A stretch of 23,453 bases of DNA, taken from positions 1 to 23,453 of the IMG/VR virus record IMGVR_UViG_3300025849_000227. One strand, given 5' to 3'. This DNA comes from a virus. The translations under genes and the position numbers were made by a program. Positions 1-7,237 of this stretch are shown in pieces (positions within the stretch are counted from its first letter, which is position 1; every line of letters starts with the position of its first letter). The notes beneath the pieces were generated by a model, which ran no database searches, had not been told where the DNA came from, and worked only from the letters and a program-made list of their open reading frames with translations.

Positions 1-2
1 TT

Positions 3-1982
3 GGAATTAATGTGTATAGCAATGATCCTGCAACATTACCTCACAACGAAGAAGAGTTGGCTTTACGAATGCAATTAGAATACAAACAATCTATAGAAAT
101 TGCACAGGAGCAGGCTATTCACGTTGTTTTAAATACTAATAAATATGACCTATTAAAAAGACGTATTAATTATGATTTAACTGTAATTGGTATTGGAGCG
201 ACAAAAAATACATTTAATAAAGCTGAGGGAATTAAACTAGAGTATGTTGACCCCGCTAATTTAGTATATTCATATACAGATTCACCTTATTTTGATGATA
301 TATATTATATTGGAGAAATAAAAAGTGTTACATTAAATGAATTAAAAACACAATTTCCTGATTTAGATAATGAAGAACTTCAAAAGCTTAGTAAGCAAGG
401 AAGTCAAACTTCTGCTGCTCATAATAGGTTTATAAATGAGGACAGTACATTAGATGCAAACACAATACAAGTTTTATATTTTAATTTTAAAACATATAAG
501 AACGAAGTATTTAAAATAAAGAAAACAGCAACAGGTGCTGATAAAGCTTTAGCTAAAAATGATCAATTTAATCCTCCTAAGGATAAAAGAGCTGATTTTG
601 AAAAAGTTTCTAGGTCTGTTGAAGTTATATATGATGGTGCGTTTGTAATTGGTGTTGGAAAATTACTTAAGTGGGAAATGGCTAAAAATATGACGCGCCC
701 AAAAAGTGATACGTCTAAAGCTATGTTTAATTATAGCGTTGTAGCACCAAGAATATACAAAGGAAGAATTGAATCTTTAGTTAGTAGAATTACAAGTTTT
801 GCTGATATGATTCAATTAACACATTTAAAACTACAGCAAGTATTGTCAAGAATGATTCCTGATGGAGTCTATTTAGACGCTGATGGCTTGGCTGAAATAG
901 ATTTAGGAAATGGAACAAATTACAATCCTCAAGAAGCATTAAATATGTTTTTCCAAACAGGTAGTGTAATTGGTAGATCTTTAACAGCCGACGGAGACAT
1001 GAATGCGGGCAGAATGCCTATTCAAGAGCTAACCTCTAATGGTGGTAATAATAAAATAAATTCTCTTATAAGCACTTATAATTATTATCTACAGATGATA
1101 CGTGATGTTAGTGGATTAAACGAAGCAAGAGATGGTAGTAAGCCAGATGCTAACGCTTTAGTTGGTATTCAAAAAATGGCTGCAGCTAATTCTAACACAG
1201 CTACTAGGCATATATTACAAGGAAGTATGTATTTAACTGTTAAAACAGCAGAAGCTATTAGTTTGCGTATATCCGATATATTAGAATTTTCACCAACTAG
1301 AGAATCTTTTATATCTAGTATAGGTAGATTTAATGTAGCAACATTAGAAGAAGTAGCCAATATGCATATGCATGACTTTGGCATTTTTATTGAGTTAGAG
1401 CCAGACGCAGAAGAAAAGCAGCTGCTTGAAAATAACATACAACAAGCTCTTTCTAGAGACCAAATATATCTTGAGGATGCTATTGATATTAGAGAAGTTA
1501 AAAATTTAAAACTAGCTAATCAATTATTAAAAGTACGTAGACGTAAAAAATTAGAGCAAGATCAAAAAATTTCACAAGCTAATATTCAAGCTCAAGCTAA
1601 TGCTAATTCACAAAACACTCAGGTAGCTGCTCAAATGGAAGTTCAAAAGAACGAAGCTCTTACTGCACAAAAAGTAGAGTTAATACAAATAGAGTCAGAG
1701 CTTGAAATGCAAAAAATGCAAACTGAAAAAGAACTTAAGAAAGAACTTATGAAATATGAGTTTGATCTTAATATTGCTATTAAGCAACAAGACAATGATC
1801 TTTTAGATAAAAAAGAAAAATATAAAGAAGATCGGAAAGATGAAAGAACTAGAATACAAGCTGGTCAACAATCTAAACTAATTGAGCAAAGAAAAGATCG
1901 AAAAGGAGAGCAAGAGTTTGAATCCGCTGGTAATGATACCATGGGTAGCGGATTTAATTTAGAAATGTTTGAACCAAGATAA
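3..1982 (+). CDS. Portal protein (5' end cut by window)
   Basis: Probable portal: the ring of twelve subunits at one head vertex through which DNA is packaged and leaves. The reading frame is open to the first bases of the window. The GTG at 12 has no sign of being a real start, so an N-terminal part is missing; 656 residues are visible from that GTG. The stretch at visible residues 72-105 (EGIKLEYVDPANLVYS, then IYYIGE) looks like the conserved middle of portals from marine and crAss-like podoviruses. From about residue 505 to 630 the protein is a charged, Gln/Lys/Glu-rich helix or coiled coil, as expected of a portal barrel or C-terminal crown, and it ends in a short conserved-looking tail (NLEMFEPR). 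Its place directly before scaffold-like and capsid genes supports the call. Function rests on remembered family patterns and gene order. Confidence 0.82.
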   Translation, partial: GINVYSNDPATLPHNEEELALRMQLEYKQSIEIAQEQAIHVVLNTNKYDLLKRRINYDLTVIGIGATKNTFNKAEGIKLEYVDPANLVYSYTDSPYFDDIYYIGEIKSVTLNELKTQFPDLDNEELQKLSKQGSQTSAAHNRFINEDSTLDANTIQVLYFNFKTYKNEVFKIKKTATGADKALAKNDQFNPPKDKRADFEKVSRSVEVIYDGAFVIGVGKLLKWEMAKNMTRPKSDTSKAMFNYSVVAPRIYKGRIESLVSRITSFADMIQLTHLKLQQVLSRMIPDGVYLDADGLAEIDLGNGTNYNPQEALNMFFQTGSVIGRSLTADGDMNAGRMPIQELTSNGGNNKINSLISTYNYYLQMIRDVSGLNEARDGSKPDANALVGIQKMAAANSNTATRHILQGSMYLTVKTAEAISLRISDILEFSPTRESFISSIGRFNVATLEEVANMHMHDFGIFIELEPDAEEKQLLENNIQQALSRDQIYLEDAIDIREVKNLKLANQLLKVRRRKKLEQDQKISQANIQAQANANSQNTQVAAQMEVQKNEALTAQKVELIQIESELEMQKMQTEKELKKELMKYEFDLNIAIKQQDNDLLDKKEKYKEDRKDERTRIQAGQQSKLIEQRKDRKGEQEFESAGNDTMGSGFNLEMFEPR

Positions 1983-2017
1983 CAAATACCCAACAATTAA
2001 TTTTATAATATTTTATC

Positions 2018-3238
2018 ATGTCAGAAGAAACAACAAACCAAGAAGAAACTTTGCAGGAAACTGTAGAAAGTCAAACAGAAGTTCAACAAGAAGTTGCACA
2101 AGATGATGTACCGAAAAACGTATCAGTTGATGAGGATGGTACTATTAAGATTGACTTAAGACAACAACCAGAAACACAACAAGAAGATGCCGTTCAAGAG
2201 CAAGAAACAACAAGCGTGGATGTGGGCGAACAAACCACAAATAGCGAAGAAGTGGACAAAGAAGTACGGGCCGATAACGATGAAAGTCCAGTCGTCGAGC
2301 TCGTGCAAGATGAAGAAGTAGAAAATGTTCAAGAAACAATATTAGCGGATAAAATAAAAGATATTCCTAATAAGCTTAAAGAGCAAGAGGAAGACGTAAG
2401 TAATACTAGAGAGCTTCCTGAAAATGTAGATAAGCTAATAAGCTTTATGGAAGAAACAGGTGGAACGCTTGAAGATTACATAAGTTTAAATAAAGATTAT
2501 GGTGCAATGGAAGATATGGAAGTACTTCGCGAGCACTATAGAAAAAGTAAACCGCACTTGGATGAAAGTGAAATTAATTTTTTAATTGAAGATTCTTTTT
2601 CATATGATGAAGACATTGATGATGAAAGAGATATTAGACGTAAAAAATTATTATTAAAAGAAAGTATTGCTGAGGCAAAATCAAATCTAACTAGTTTAAA
2701 GGGTAAATATTACGATGATCTTAAGTTAAGCTCAAAGTTAACTCCAGAACAAATAGAGGCGGTTGAGTTTTACAATAGTTATAAAGAAGAACAGGATTCT
2801 GTTCAGCAGCAGTCGCAAAAACAAAGAACTGTATTTGAAGAAAAAACAAATAATTTGTTTTCTGAAAGTTTCAAAGGTTTTGAATACAAAGTAGGGGATA
2901 AAAAATACAGATTCAATGTTAAAGATGTAAACAATGTTAAATCTACTCAGTCAGATATTAATTCGTTAGTTAGCAAGTTTGTTAACAATAATAATGAAAT
3001 GTCAGACGCAGCAGGTTACCATAAAGCATTATTTACAGCGATGAATGCTGACTCTATTGCTAATCATTTCTATGAACAAGGTCGAGCAGATGCAATTAAA
3101 ACGCAAATGCAAGAATCTAAAAACATAGATATGGGACCACGGGGAACGCATGAAGCGGTAACCACGGACTCAGGGGTTAAAATTAGAGCTGTTGCAGGAG
3201 ACGATTCTTCGCGATTAAGAATAAAAATGAAACAATAA
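2018..3238 (+). CDS. Acidic scaffold-like protein
   Basis: Probable head assembly scaffold, 406 residues, between the portal and major capsid genes, which is the usual scaffold position in T7-like phages. Residues 1-120 are very acidic and low in complexity (Glu, Gln, Val, Thr, Asp). Residues about 120-285 look helical and charged, with a Gln-rich stretch near 265. The C-terminal 120 residues are better ordered in composition and contain HFYEQGRADAIK, followed by a basic end (SSRLRIKMKQ). A basic C-terminal tail is typical of scaffolds that bind the inner face of the capsid. The start follows an A/T-rich leader with no Shine-Dalgarno. The bases around 2211-2310 are much richer in G+C than the rest of the gene. 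No catalytic motif is visible. It could instead be a stable minor head protein. Confidence 0.7.
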   Translation: MSEETTNQEETLQETVESQTEVQQEVAQDDVPKNVSVDEDGTIKIDLRQQPETQQEDAVQEQETTSVDVGEQTTNSEEVDKEVRADNDESPVVELVQDEEVENVQETILADKIKDIPNKLKEQEEDVSNTRELPENVDKLISFMEETGGTLEDYISLNKDYGAMEDMEVLREHYRKSKPHLDESEINFLIEDSFSYDEDIDDERDIRRKKLLLKESIAEAKSNLTSLKGKYYDDLKLSSKLTPEQIEAVEFYNSYKEEQDSVQQQSQKQRTVFEEKTNNLFSESFKGFEYKVGDKKYRFNVKDVNNVKSTQSDINSLVSKFVNNNNEMSDAAGYHKALFTAMNADSIANHFYEQGRADAIKTQMQESKNIDMGPRGTHEAVTTDSGVKIRAVAGDDSSRLRIKMKQ

Positions 3239-3257
3239 TTTTAAAACCTAAAATAAA
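3239..3257 (+). promoter_or_regulatory. A/T-rich translation leader of the capsid gene, no Shine-Dalgarno
   Basis: The 19 bases between the scaffold stop and the capsid ATG are almost all A and T (ending CCTAAAATAAA before ATG) and contain no GGAGG-like core. The most highly expressed gene of a phage would be expected to have a strong ribosome site, so the absence points to a host that starts translation without Shine-Dalgarno pairing, as Bacteroidetes do. The same kind of leader precedes the other starts at 2018, 4753, 5651, 6344, 7238, 15284, 15610, 16416 and 17759. Confidence 0.5.
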
Positions 3258-4679
3258 ATGGGATTATTTAACACTGGTGGATCGTTTCCTGCGGGATTAA
3301 CACCATCACCAACTAAAACACTATTTGCAGGTAACTACCTGACATTTGACTCTGCCTCTGGAGGTGGAACTTTTGCACAACAATTCTTACCAGACGTATA
3401 TGAAAAAGAAGTTGAAAGATACGGAAATCGTTCTGTAGCTTCTTTCTTACGTATGGTTGGAGCTGAAATTCCTTCTGCTTCAGATCAAATTATTTGGTCA
3501 GAGCAAGGAAGATTGCATATTGCTTATGATGATGCAACTCTTACTGCTGCAACAAGCGTTGTTGCTAAAGCTGGTCATGCTGTTCGTTTAGGACAGACTG
3601 TTGCTATTTCTCAAGGGCTTACAACTGTTAAAGCCGTAGTTACTGTTGTAGCTGCTGGACAATTTACTGTTGCACCCTACACCGCAGAACATCTTGATGA
3701 TGCAGGCTTAGCTGACGGAACTGCTAAAGTATTTGTTTACGGTTCTGAATTTGCTAAAGGAACTGCTGGAATGCAAGGATCTGTAGATGCTGGTTTCCAA
3801 CAATTCAGCAATTCACCAATTATTATTAAAGACAAGTATTCAATTTCAGGATCTGATGCTGCTCAAATTGGGTGGGTAGAAGTAACTACTGAAAATGGAG
3901 CGTCTGGATATTTATGGTATTTAAAATCTGAGCATGAAACACGCTTACGTTTTGAAGACTATTTAGAAATGTCTATGGTAGAAGGTGAAAAAGCTGCTGC
4001 AGGTTCTGGAGCTCTTGGAGCAAGTTACAAAGGTACTGAAGGTCTTTTCGCTGCAATTGAAGGAAGAGGTAATATTTATCAAAACTTTAATTCAGGTGAA
4101 GCTACTTTAGCAAACGCTGGATCAGATCGTACTGCTTTACAAGATTTTGATGAAATTCTTAAGAACCTTGACAAGCAAGGAGCTATTGAAGAAAACATGC
4201 TTTTCTTAAACAGAGCTACCGCGCTTGCTTTTGATGATATGCTAGGAGCTGTAAATGCTCACTATAATGGTGGATCTTCTTTTGGAGTATTCAACAACAG
4301 TGAGGATATGGCACTTAACCTAGGATTTAGCGGTTTCCGCAGAGGATCTTACGACTTCTACAAAACTGACTGGAAATATTTAAATGATGCTGCTACACGT
4401 GGACTTACTGAAGATATTGATGGTGTACTTGTGCCTGCTGGTACTTCGACTGTATACGATCAGCAATTAGGTAAGAACATTAAGCGTCCTTTCTTACATG
4501 TACGTTACCGTGCTTCAGAAGCTGATGATAGAAAAATGAAATCTTGGATCACTGGATCTGTAGGTGGAGTTTATACTTCTGACGTTGATGAAATGAACGT
4601 TAACTTCTTGTCAGAAAGATGTTTATGTGTTCAAGGAGCTAACAACTTTACTTTATTCAAGTCTGTTACTCAATCATAA
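3258..4679 (+). CDS. Major capsid protein
   Basis: Major shell protein of the head, 473 residues. The N-terminal part carries GGGTFAQQFLPDVYEKEVERYGNR-type sequence (residues 35-58), then FLRMVGAEIP and SDQIIWSEQGRLH (63-87). I recall this arrangement from marine phage capsid proteins with an HK97-like fold. Residues about 92-162 are Val/Ala/Thr-rich and beta-like, and look like an inserted domain on the capsid core. The rest alternates long helical and beta segments (LRFEDYLEMSMVEGEKAA, 230-247). Codon choice is less A/T-extreme than in neighbouring genes, as expected for high expression. The gene follows the scaffold by 19 bases and is followed by a terminator-like hairpin, which also fits a capsid gene. 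The exact capsid family cannot be fixed without a search. Confidence 0.88.
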   Translation: MGLFNTGGSFPAGLTPSPTKTLFAGNYLTFDSASGGGTFAQQFLPDVYEKEVERYGNRSVASFLRMVGAEIPSASDQIIWSEQGRLHIAYDDATLTAATSVVAKAGHAVRLGQTVAISQGLTTVKAVVTVVAAGQFTVAPYTAEHLDDAGLADGTAKVFVYGSEFAKGTAGMQGSVDAGFQQFSNSPIIIKDKYSISGSDAAQIGWVEVTTENGASGYLWYLKSEHETRLRFEDYLEMSMVEGEKAAAGSGALGASYKGTEGLFAAIEGRGNIYQNFNSGEATLANAGSDRTALQDFDEILKNLDKQGAIEENMLFLNRATALAFDDMLGAVNAHYNGGSSFGVFNNSEDMALNLGFSGFRRGSYDFYKTDWKYLNDAATRGLTEDIDGVLVPAGTSTVYDQQLGKNIKRPFLHVRYRASEADDRKMKSWITGSVGGVYTSDVDEMNVNFLSERCLCVQGANNFTLFKSVTQS

Positions 4680-4687
4680 TTACTAAT

Positions 4688-4730
4688 GTAAAGAATGGGG
4701 CGTCTCTGGGCGTCCCTGCCTTTACTTTTT
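4688..4730 (+). terminator. Terminator-like hairpin after the capsid gene
   Basis: GTAAAG (4688-4693) pairs with CTTTAC (4720-4725). A 3x3 internal mismatch follows, then GGGGCG (4697-4702) pairs with CGTCCC (4711-4716, one G-U pair) around an 8-base loop. Five T residues follow at 4726-4730. This is the form of an intrinsic terminator. Because essential genes continue downstream on the same strand with no visible promoter in the gap, it probably acts as a partial terminator or as a 3' end that protects abundant capsid mRNA. The core contains GGGCGTC twice (4698-4704 and 4708-4714), so a smaller alternative hairpin is possible. Confidence 0.68.
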
Positions 4731-4752
4731 ATAAATCTTATTATATTATATC

Positions 4753-5589
4753 ATGGCAAAAAAACAATCAATGGACAGCGTTATAGACGCTCCACAACAA
4801 GAACAACCTGTTAGTATTAATACACCAAAAACAGAAGTTAAAAAACCAAAAAATACTTGGGCTATTAAAGATAGAACATATGTATTAACTGGAGATAAAA
4901 CACCAATATCCTTTACATTAGCTTCAAAGCATCACGCTAGGCATCCTTTAATGTGGTTTGATGAAGAAAAAGGTTATTCAAGAGAATTAAGATATGCCTC
5001 AAATCAAAAATCACCGTTTAGAGATGAACAAGATGGTTTTTCAACATTAAAGCATATTGTATTTAAAGATGGTTCATTATTTGTATCAAAAGCAGATCAA
5101 GCATTACAAATGTTGCTTTCAAATTACCATCCACAAAGAAATAAAACATATAAAGAATTAGATGCTGTGGCTACAGCTAAAGATGATCTTCACGATATTG
5201 AAGTTGAAATTCAAGCTTTAGTACTAGCTAGAGATTTAGATATTGATCATGCTGAAGCAGTATTGAGAGTTGAGCAAGGTTCAGCTGTATCTAAGATGAC
5301 TACTTCTGAAATAAGAAGAGATTTATTGTTATTTGCAAAGTCTCAGCCAGAATTGTTTATTGACTTAGTAGAAGATGAAAATGTTCAATTAAGAAATATA
5401 GCGATAAAGGCTTCTGAGGCAAATATAATTACACTTGCTGATGACAATAAAACGTTTAAATGGGCGTTGAATCAAAAGAAAATTATTACTGTTCCTTTTG
5501 ACGAAAATCCATTTTCAGCAATGGCTTCTTACTTCAAAACAGATGAAGGGTCAGAAGTATTTAATTCTATACAAAAGAAACTTAAATAG
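4753..5589 (+). CDS. Conserved capsid- or neck-associated protein, function unknown
   Basis: A 278-residue soluble protein that I link only to a family of hypothetical marine phage proteins. Residues 1-33 are a polar, Lys/Gln/Pro-rich tail. Residues 35-135 form a compact unit with several His, Arg and aromatic positions (NTWAIKDRTYVLTG, SKHHARHPLMWF, YASNQKSPF). Residues 140-225 are helical and contain a Lys/Arg-plus-Leu stretch (SEIRRDLLLFAK). The end reads like a conserved domain (ITVPFDENPFSAMASYFKT). No signal peptide or membrane segment is seen. It sits between the capsid gene and the connector genes and has a hairpin on each side, so it may be expressed at its own level. A head decoration, head completion or neck role is inferred from position only. 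It is the only gene here that ends in TAG. Confidence 0.6.
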   Translation: MAKKQSMDSVIDAPQQEQPVSINTPKTEVKKPKNTWAIKDRTYVLTGDKTPISFTLASKHHARHPLMWFDEEKGYSRELRYASNQKSPFRDEQDGFSTLKHIVFKDGSLFVSKADQALQMLLSNYHPQRNKTYKELDAVATAKDDLHDIEVEIQALVLARDLDIDHAEAVLRVEQGSAVSKMTTSEIRRDLLLFAKSQPELFIDLVEDENVQLRNIAIKASEANIITLADDNKTFKWALNQKKIITVPFDENPFSAMASYFKTDEGSEVFNSIQKKLK

Positions 5590-5598
5590 TTACCTTAA

Positions 5599-5635
5599 TA
5601 GTGGCGTGGCCATCTTAAGGGTGGCCATACTACTA
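5599..5635 (+). promoter_or_regulatory. Intergenic RNA hairpin without a U tract
   Basis: TGGCCA at 5607-5612 and again at 5622-5627 is self-complementary, so the two copies pair into a stem around a short loop. TAGT (5599-5602) and ACTA (5632-5635) can extend the stem with some wobble and mismatch. No run of T follows, so a simple intrinsic terminator is unlikely; an mRNA processing or stability element, or a brake between genes, fits better. CCTTAA (5593-5598) can also pair with TTAAGG (5615-5620), giving a structure that excludes the first. Confidence 0.5.
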
Positions 5636-5650
5636 TAAATAATAAAAAAT

Positions 5651-6340
5651 ATGATCAGCATAGATACGGTTTACCAAAGAGTATTAGCTATTCTTAATAA
5701 AGAGAATAGAGGTTATATGACACCGCAAGAGTTTAATCTTTTAGCCAATCAAGCACAATTAGATATATTTGAGCAATATTTTTATGATCTCAATCAATTT
5801 AATAGAGCTGGTCAAATTAACAATGAGCACGCTAATATTATTTCAAATATTAAAGAAAAAATTGATTTGTTTAGAGTTGATGAAGTAACTTTAAATTACA
5901 ATATAAGTTTTGAATTGCCTGTTGATTTATATAGACTAAGTACGGTAACATACAATTCGTTTACAGAAGTTGAGGCTACTCAAAAAAATGAATTAATATA
6001 TATAGTTAATTCACCATTAACAACTCCCACAACATCATATCCTATATTTTTAAGAACAGGAAATAAAATAAAAGTATATCCAGAAACTATAACTAGTAGT
6101 ATTACTTGCTCATATATTAAAAAGCCAAGTAGTATTAATTGGACATACTTTGAAGTTAATAATACACCTTTGTATAATTCAACAGCTGTTGACCACCAAG
6201 ATTGTGAGCTACATGACTCAGAAGAAGTCAACTTAGTTAATAAAATATTAACATATGCTGGTATTATTGCAAAATCTCCAGATGTATACCAAGCTGCTGA
6301 GACAAAAGAAAATAAAAAAATAACACAAGAAAAATCTTAA
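5651..6340 (+). CDS. Head-tail connector / neck protein
   Basis: A 229-residue protein just before a gp11-like tail gene, in the place of a head-tail adaptor. The N-terminal 40 residues (MISIDTVYQRVLAILNKENR, then FNLLANQAQLDIFEQY) look like the helical start seen in adaptor/ring proteins of short-tailed phages. The middle is beta-rich with short hydrophobic strands (LPVDLYRL-like, IKVYPETI). The end is helical and charged (SEEVNLVNKILTYAGIIAKS, then a Lys/Glu-rich tail); I recall this ending from marine and crAss-like phage structural proteins. The ATG follows an A-rich leader of AATAATAAAAAAT. Only three bases separate it from the next gene, so the two are probably translated together. The ring position is inferred from order. 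Confidence 0.6.
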   Translation: MISIDTVYQRVLAILNKENRGYMTPQEFNLLANQAQLDIFEQYFYDLNQFNRAGQINNEHANIISNIKEKIDLFRVDEVTLNYNISFELPVDLYRLSTVTYNSFTEVEATQKNELIYIVNSPLTTPTTSYPIFLRTGNKIKVYPETITSSITCSYIKKPSSINWTYFEVNNTPLYNSTAVDHQDCELHDSEEVNLVNKILTYAGIIAKSPDVYQAAETKENKKITQEKS

Positions 6341-6343
6341 TAA

Positions 6344-7234
6344 ATGGCTTTAGCAACTTCTTCACCTTTCGAATATTATAATAGCCTAAATAAGGGAAAT
6401 TATCAATTTATAACATTATCTGATATTATAAATAACTTTATTGTTTCAAACATAGGGGATGATAAAATAATAAAAAGCGCCAAAAGAGCTGAGGTTGCAT
6501 TTCATGCTCAAAGAGCAATTCAAGAAATGAATTATGATGTTTTAGGCATTATTAAAACACAAGAAGTTGAAATTCCACCTTCATTATCATTGCCAATACC
6601 GCATGACTTTATAAATTATATAGAGCTGGTTTGGATTGACAACGGTGGGTTGCAGCATCCCATAAAAGAAAGTGCTGTAAGTTTTGAGCCTGTTTCAATT
6701 TTACAAGATGATAAATATAATTATTTGTATGATGAAGAAGGCAATTTATTGGTGGCTGAAGAATCTATAACAAGGTCAAGGTTTAAAGCCGCAAGAAGTG
6801 GCGATTCAAATAGCCAAAACTCAGAAACTAATTTTTTAGAAGAAGGATATGGATATAATGTTGACTACGGTAAAAGATATGGTTTAAATCCAGAAAGTGC
6901 AACTAAAAATGGATTTTTTACAATAAATAATAATCTTGGTGTTTTTAGTTTTACAAGCGACCTGACTGGAAAAATTATTGTAATAAAATATTTATCTGAT
7001 GGTTTATATTCTGAAAACGAAATGAAGGTTCATAAATTTGCAGAAGAGGCAATATATAAAAGTATAGCTTGTGGTCTAGCATCAGCTAAATCAAACTTGC
7101 CGGAATATCAAATAAATAGACTAAAAAAAGAAAAAAGAGCAACAACGCGTAATGCTAAAATACGATTAGCTAAAATTAGCCCGGCTGATATTATTCAAAC
7201 TATGCGCGGTAAATCTAAACAAATTAAACACTAA
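6344..7234 (+). CDS. Tail tubular protein A-like connector (T7 gp11-like)
   Basis: Likely a gatekeeper ring protein joining portal and tail hub, 296 residues. Residues 20-60 (FITLSDIINNFIVSNIGDDKII, then AEVAFHAQRAIQEMNYDVL) match the pattern I recall at the start of T7 gp11/P22 gp4-like proteins of crAss-like and marine phages: a short acidic helix, then an Arg/Gln-rich helix ending in the tyrosine segment. A beta segment (IPHDFINYIELVWID) follows at 80-100. The end carries a basic helical tail (RLKKEKRATTRNAKIRLAKI). The gene is 3 bases after the preceding stop and 3 bases before the hub gene, making a tight connector-hub set. No Shine-Dalgarno is present. Confidence 0.68.
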   Translation: MALATSSPFEYYNSLNKGNYQFITLSDIINNFIVSNIGDDKIIKSAKRAEVAFHAQRAIQEMNYDVLGIIKTQEVEIPPSLSLPIPHDFINYIELVWIDNGGLQHPIKESAVSFEPVSILQDDKYNYLYDEEGNLLVAEESITRSRFKAARSGDSNSQNSETNFLEEGYGYNVDYGKRYGLNPESATKNGFFTINNNLGVFSFTSDLTGKIIVIKYLSDGLYSENEMKVHKFAEEAIYKSIACGLASAKSNLPEYQINRLKKEKRATTRNAKIRLAKISPADIIQTMRGKSKQIKH

Positions 7235-7237
7235 TAC

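Noticed and set aside
12-14. GTG as the start of the portal gene
   Set aside because: The frame stays open upstream to the window edge and nothing before it looks like a leader; the visible protein also lacks a normal portal N-terminus.
2145-2339. 64-residue open frame on the - strand opposite the G+C-rich island
   Set aside because: Leu/Arg/His-rich translation of antisense acidic codons with no supporting start context; the base composition itself is reported as a finding instead.
4600-4690. Programmed frameshift extending the capsid protein, as in T7 gp10B
   Set aside because: No slippery site was evident near the end of the gene, and the downstream 73 bases hold a hairpin and no useful extension frame.
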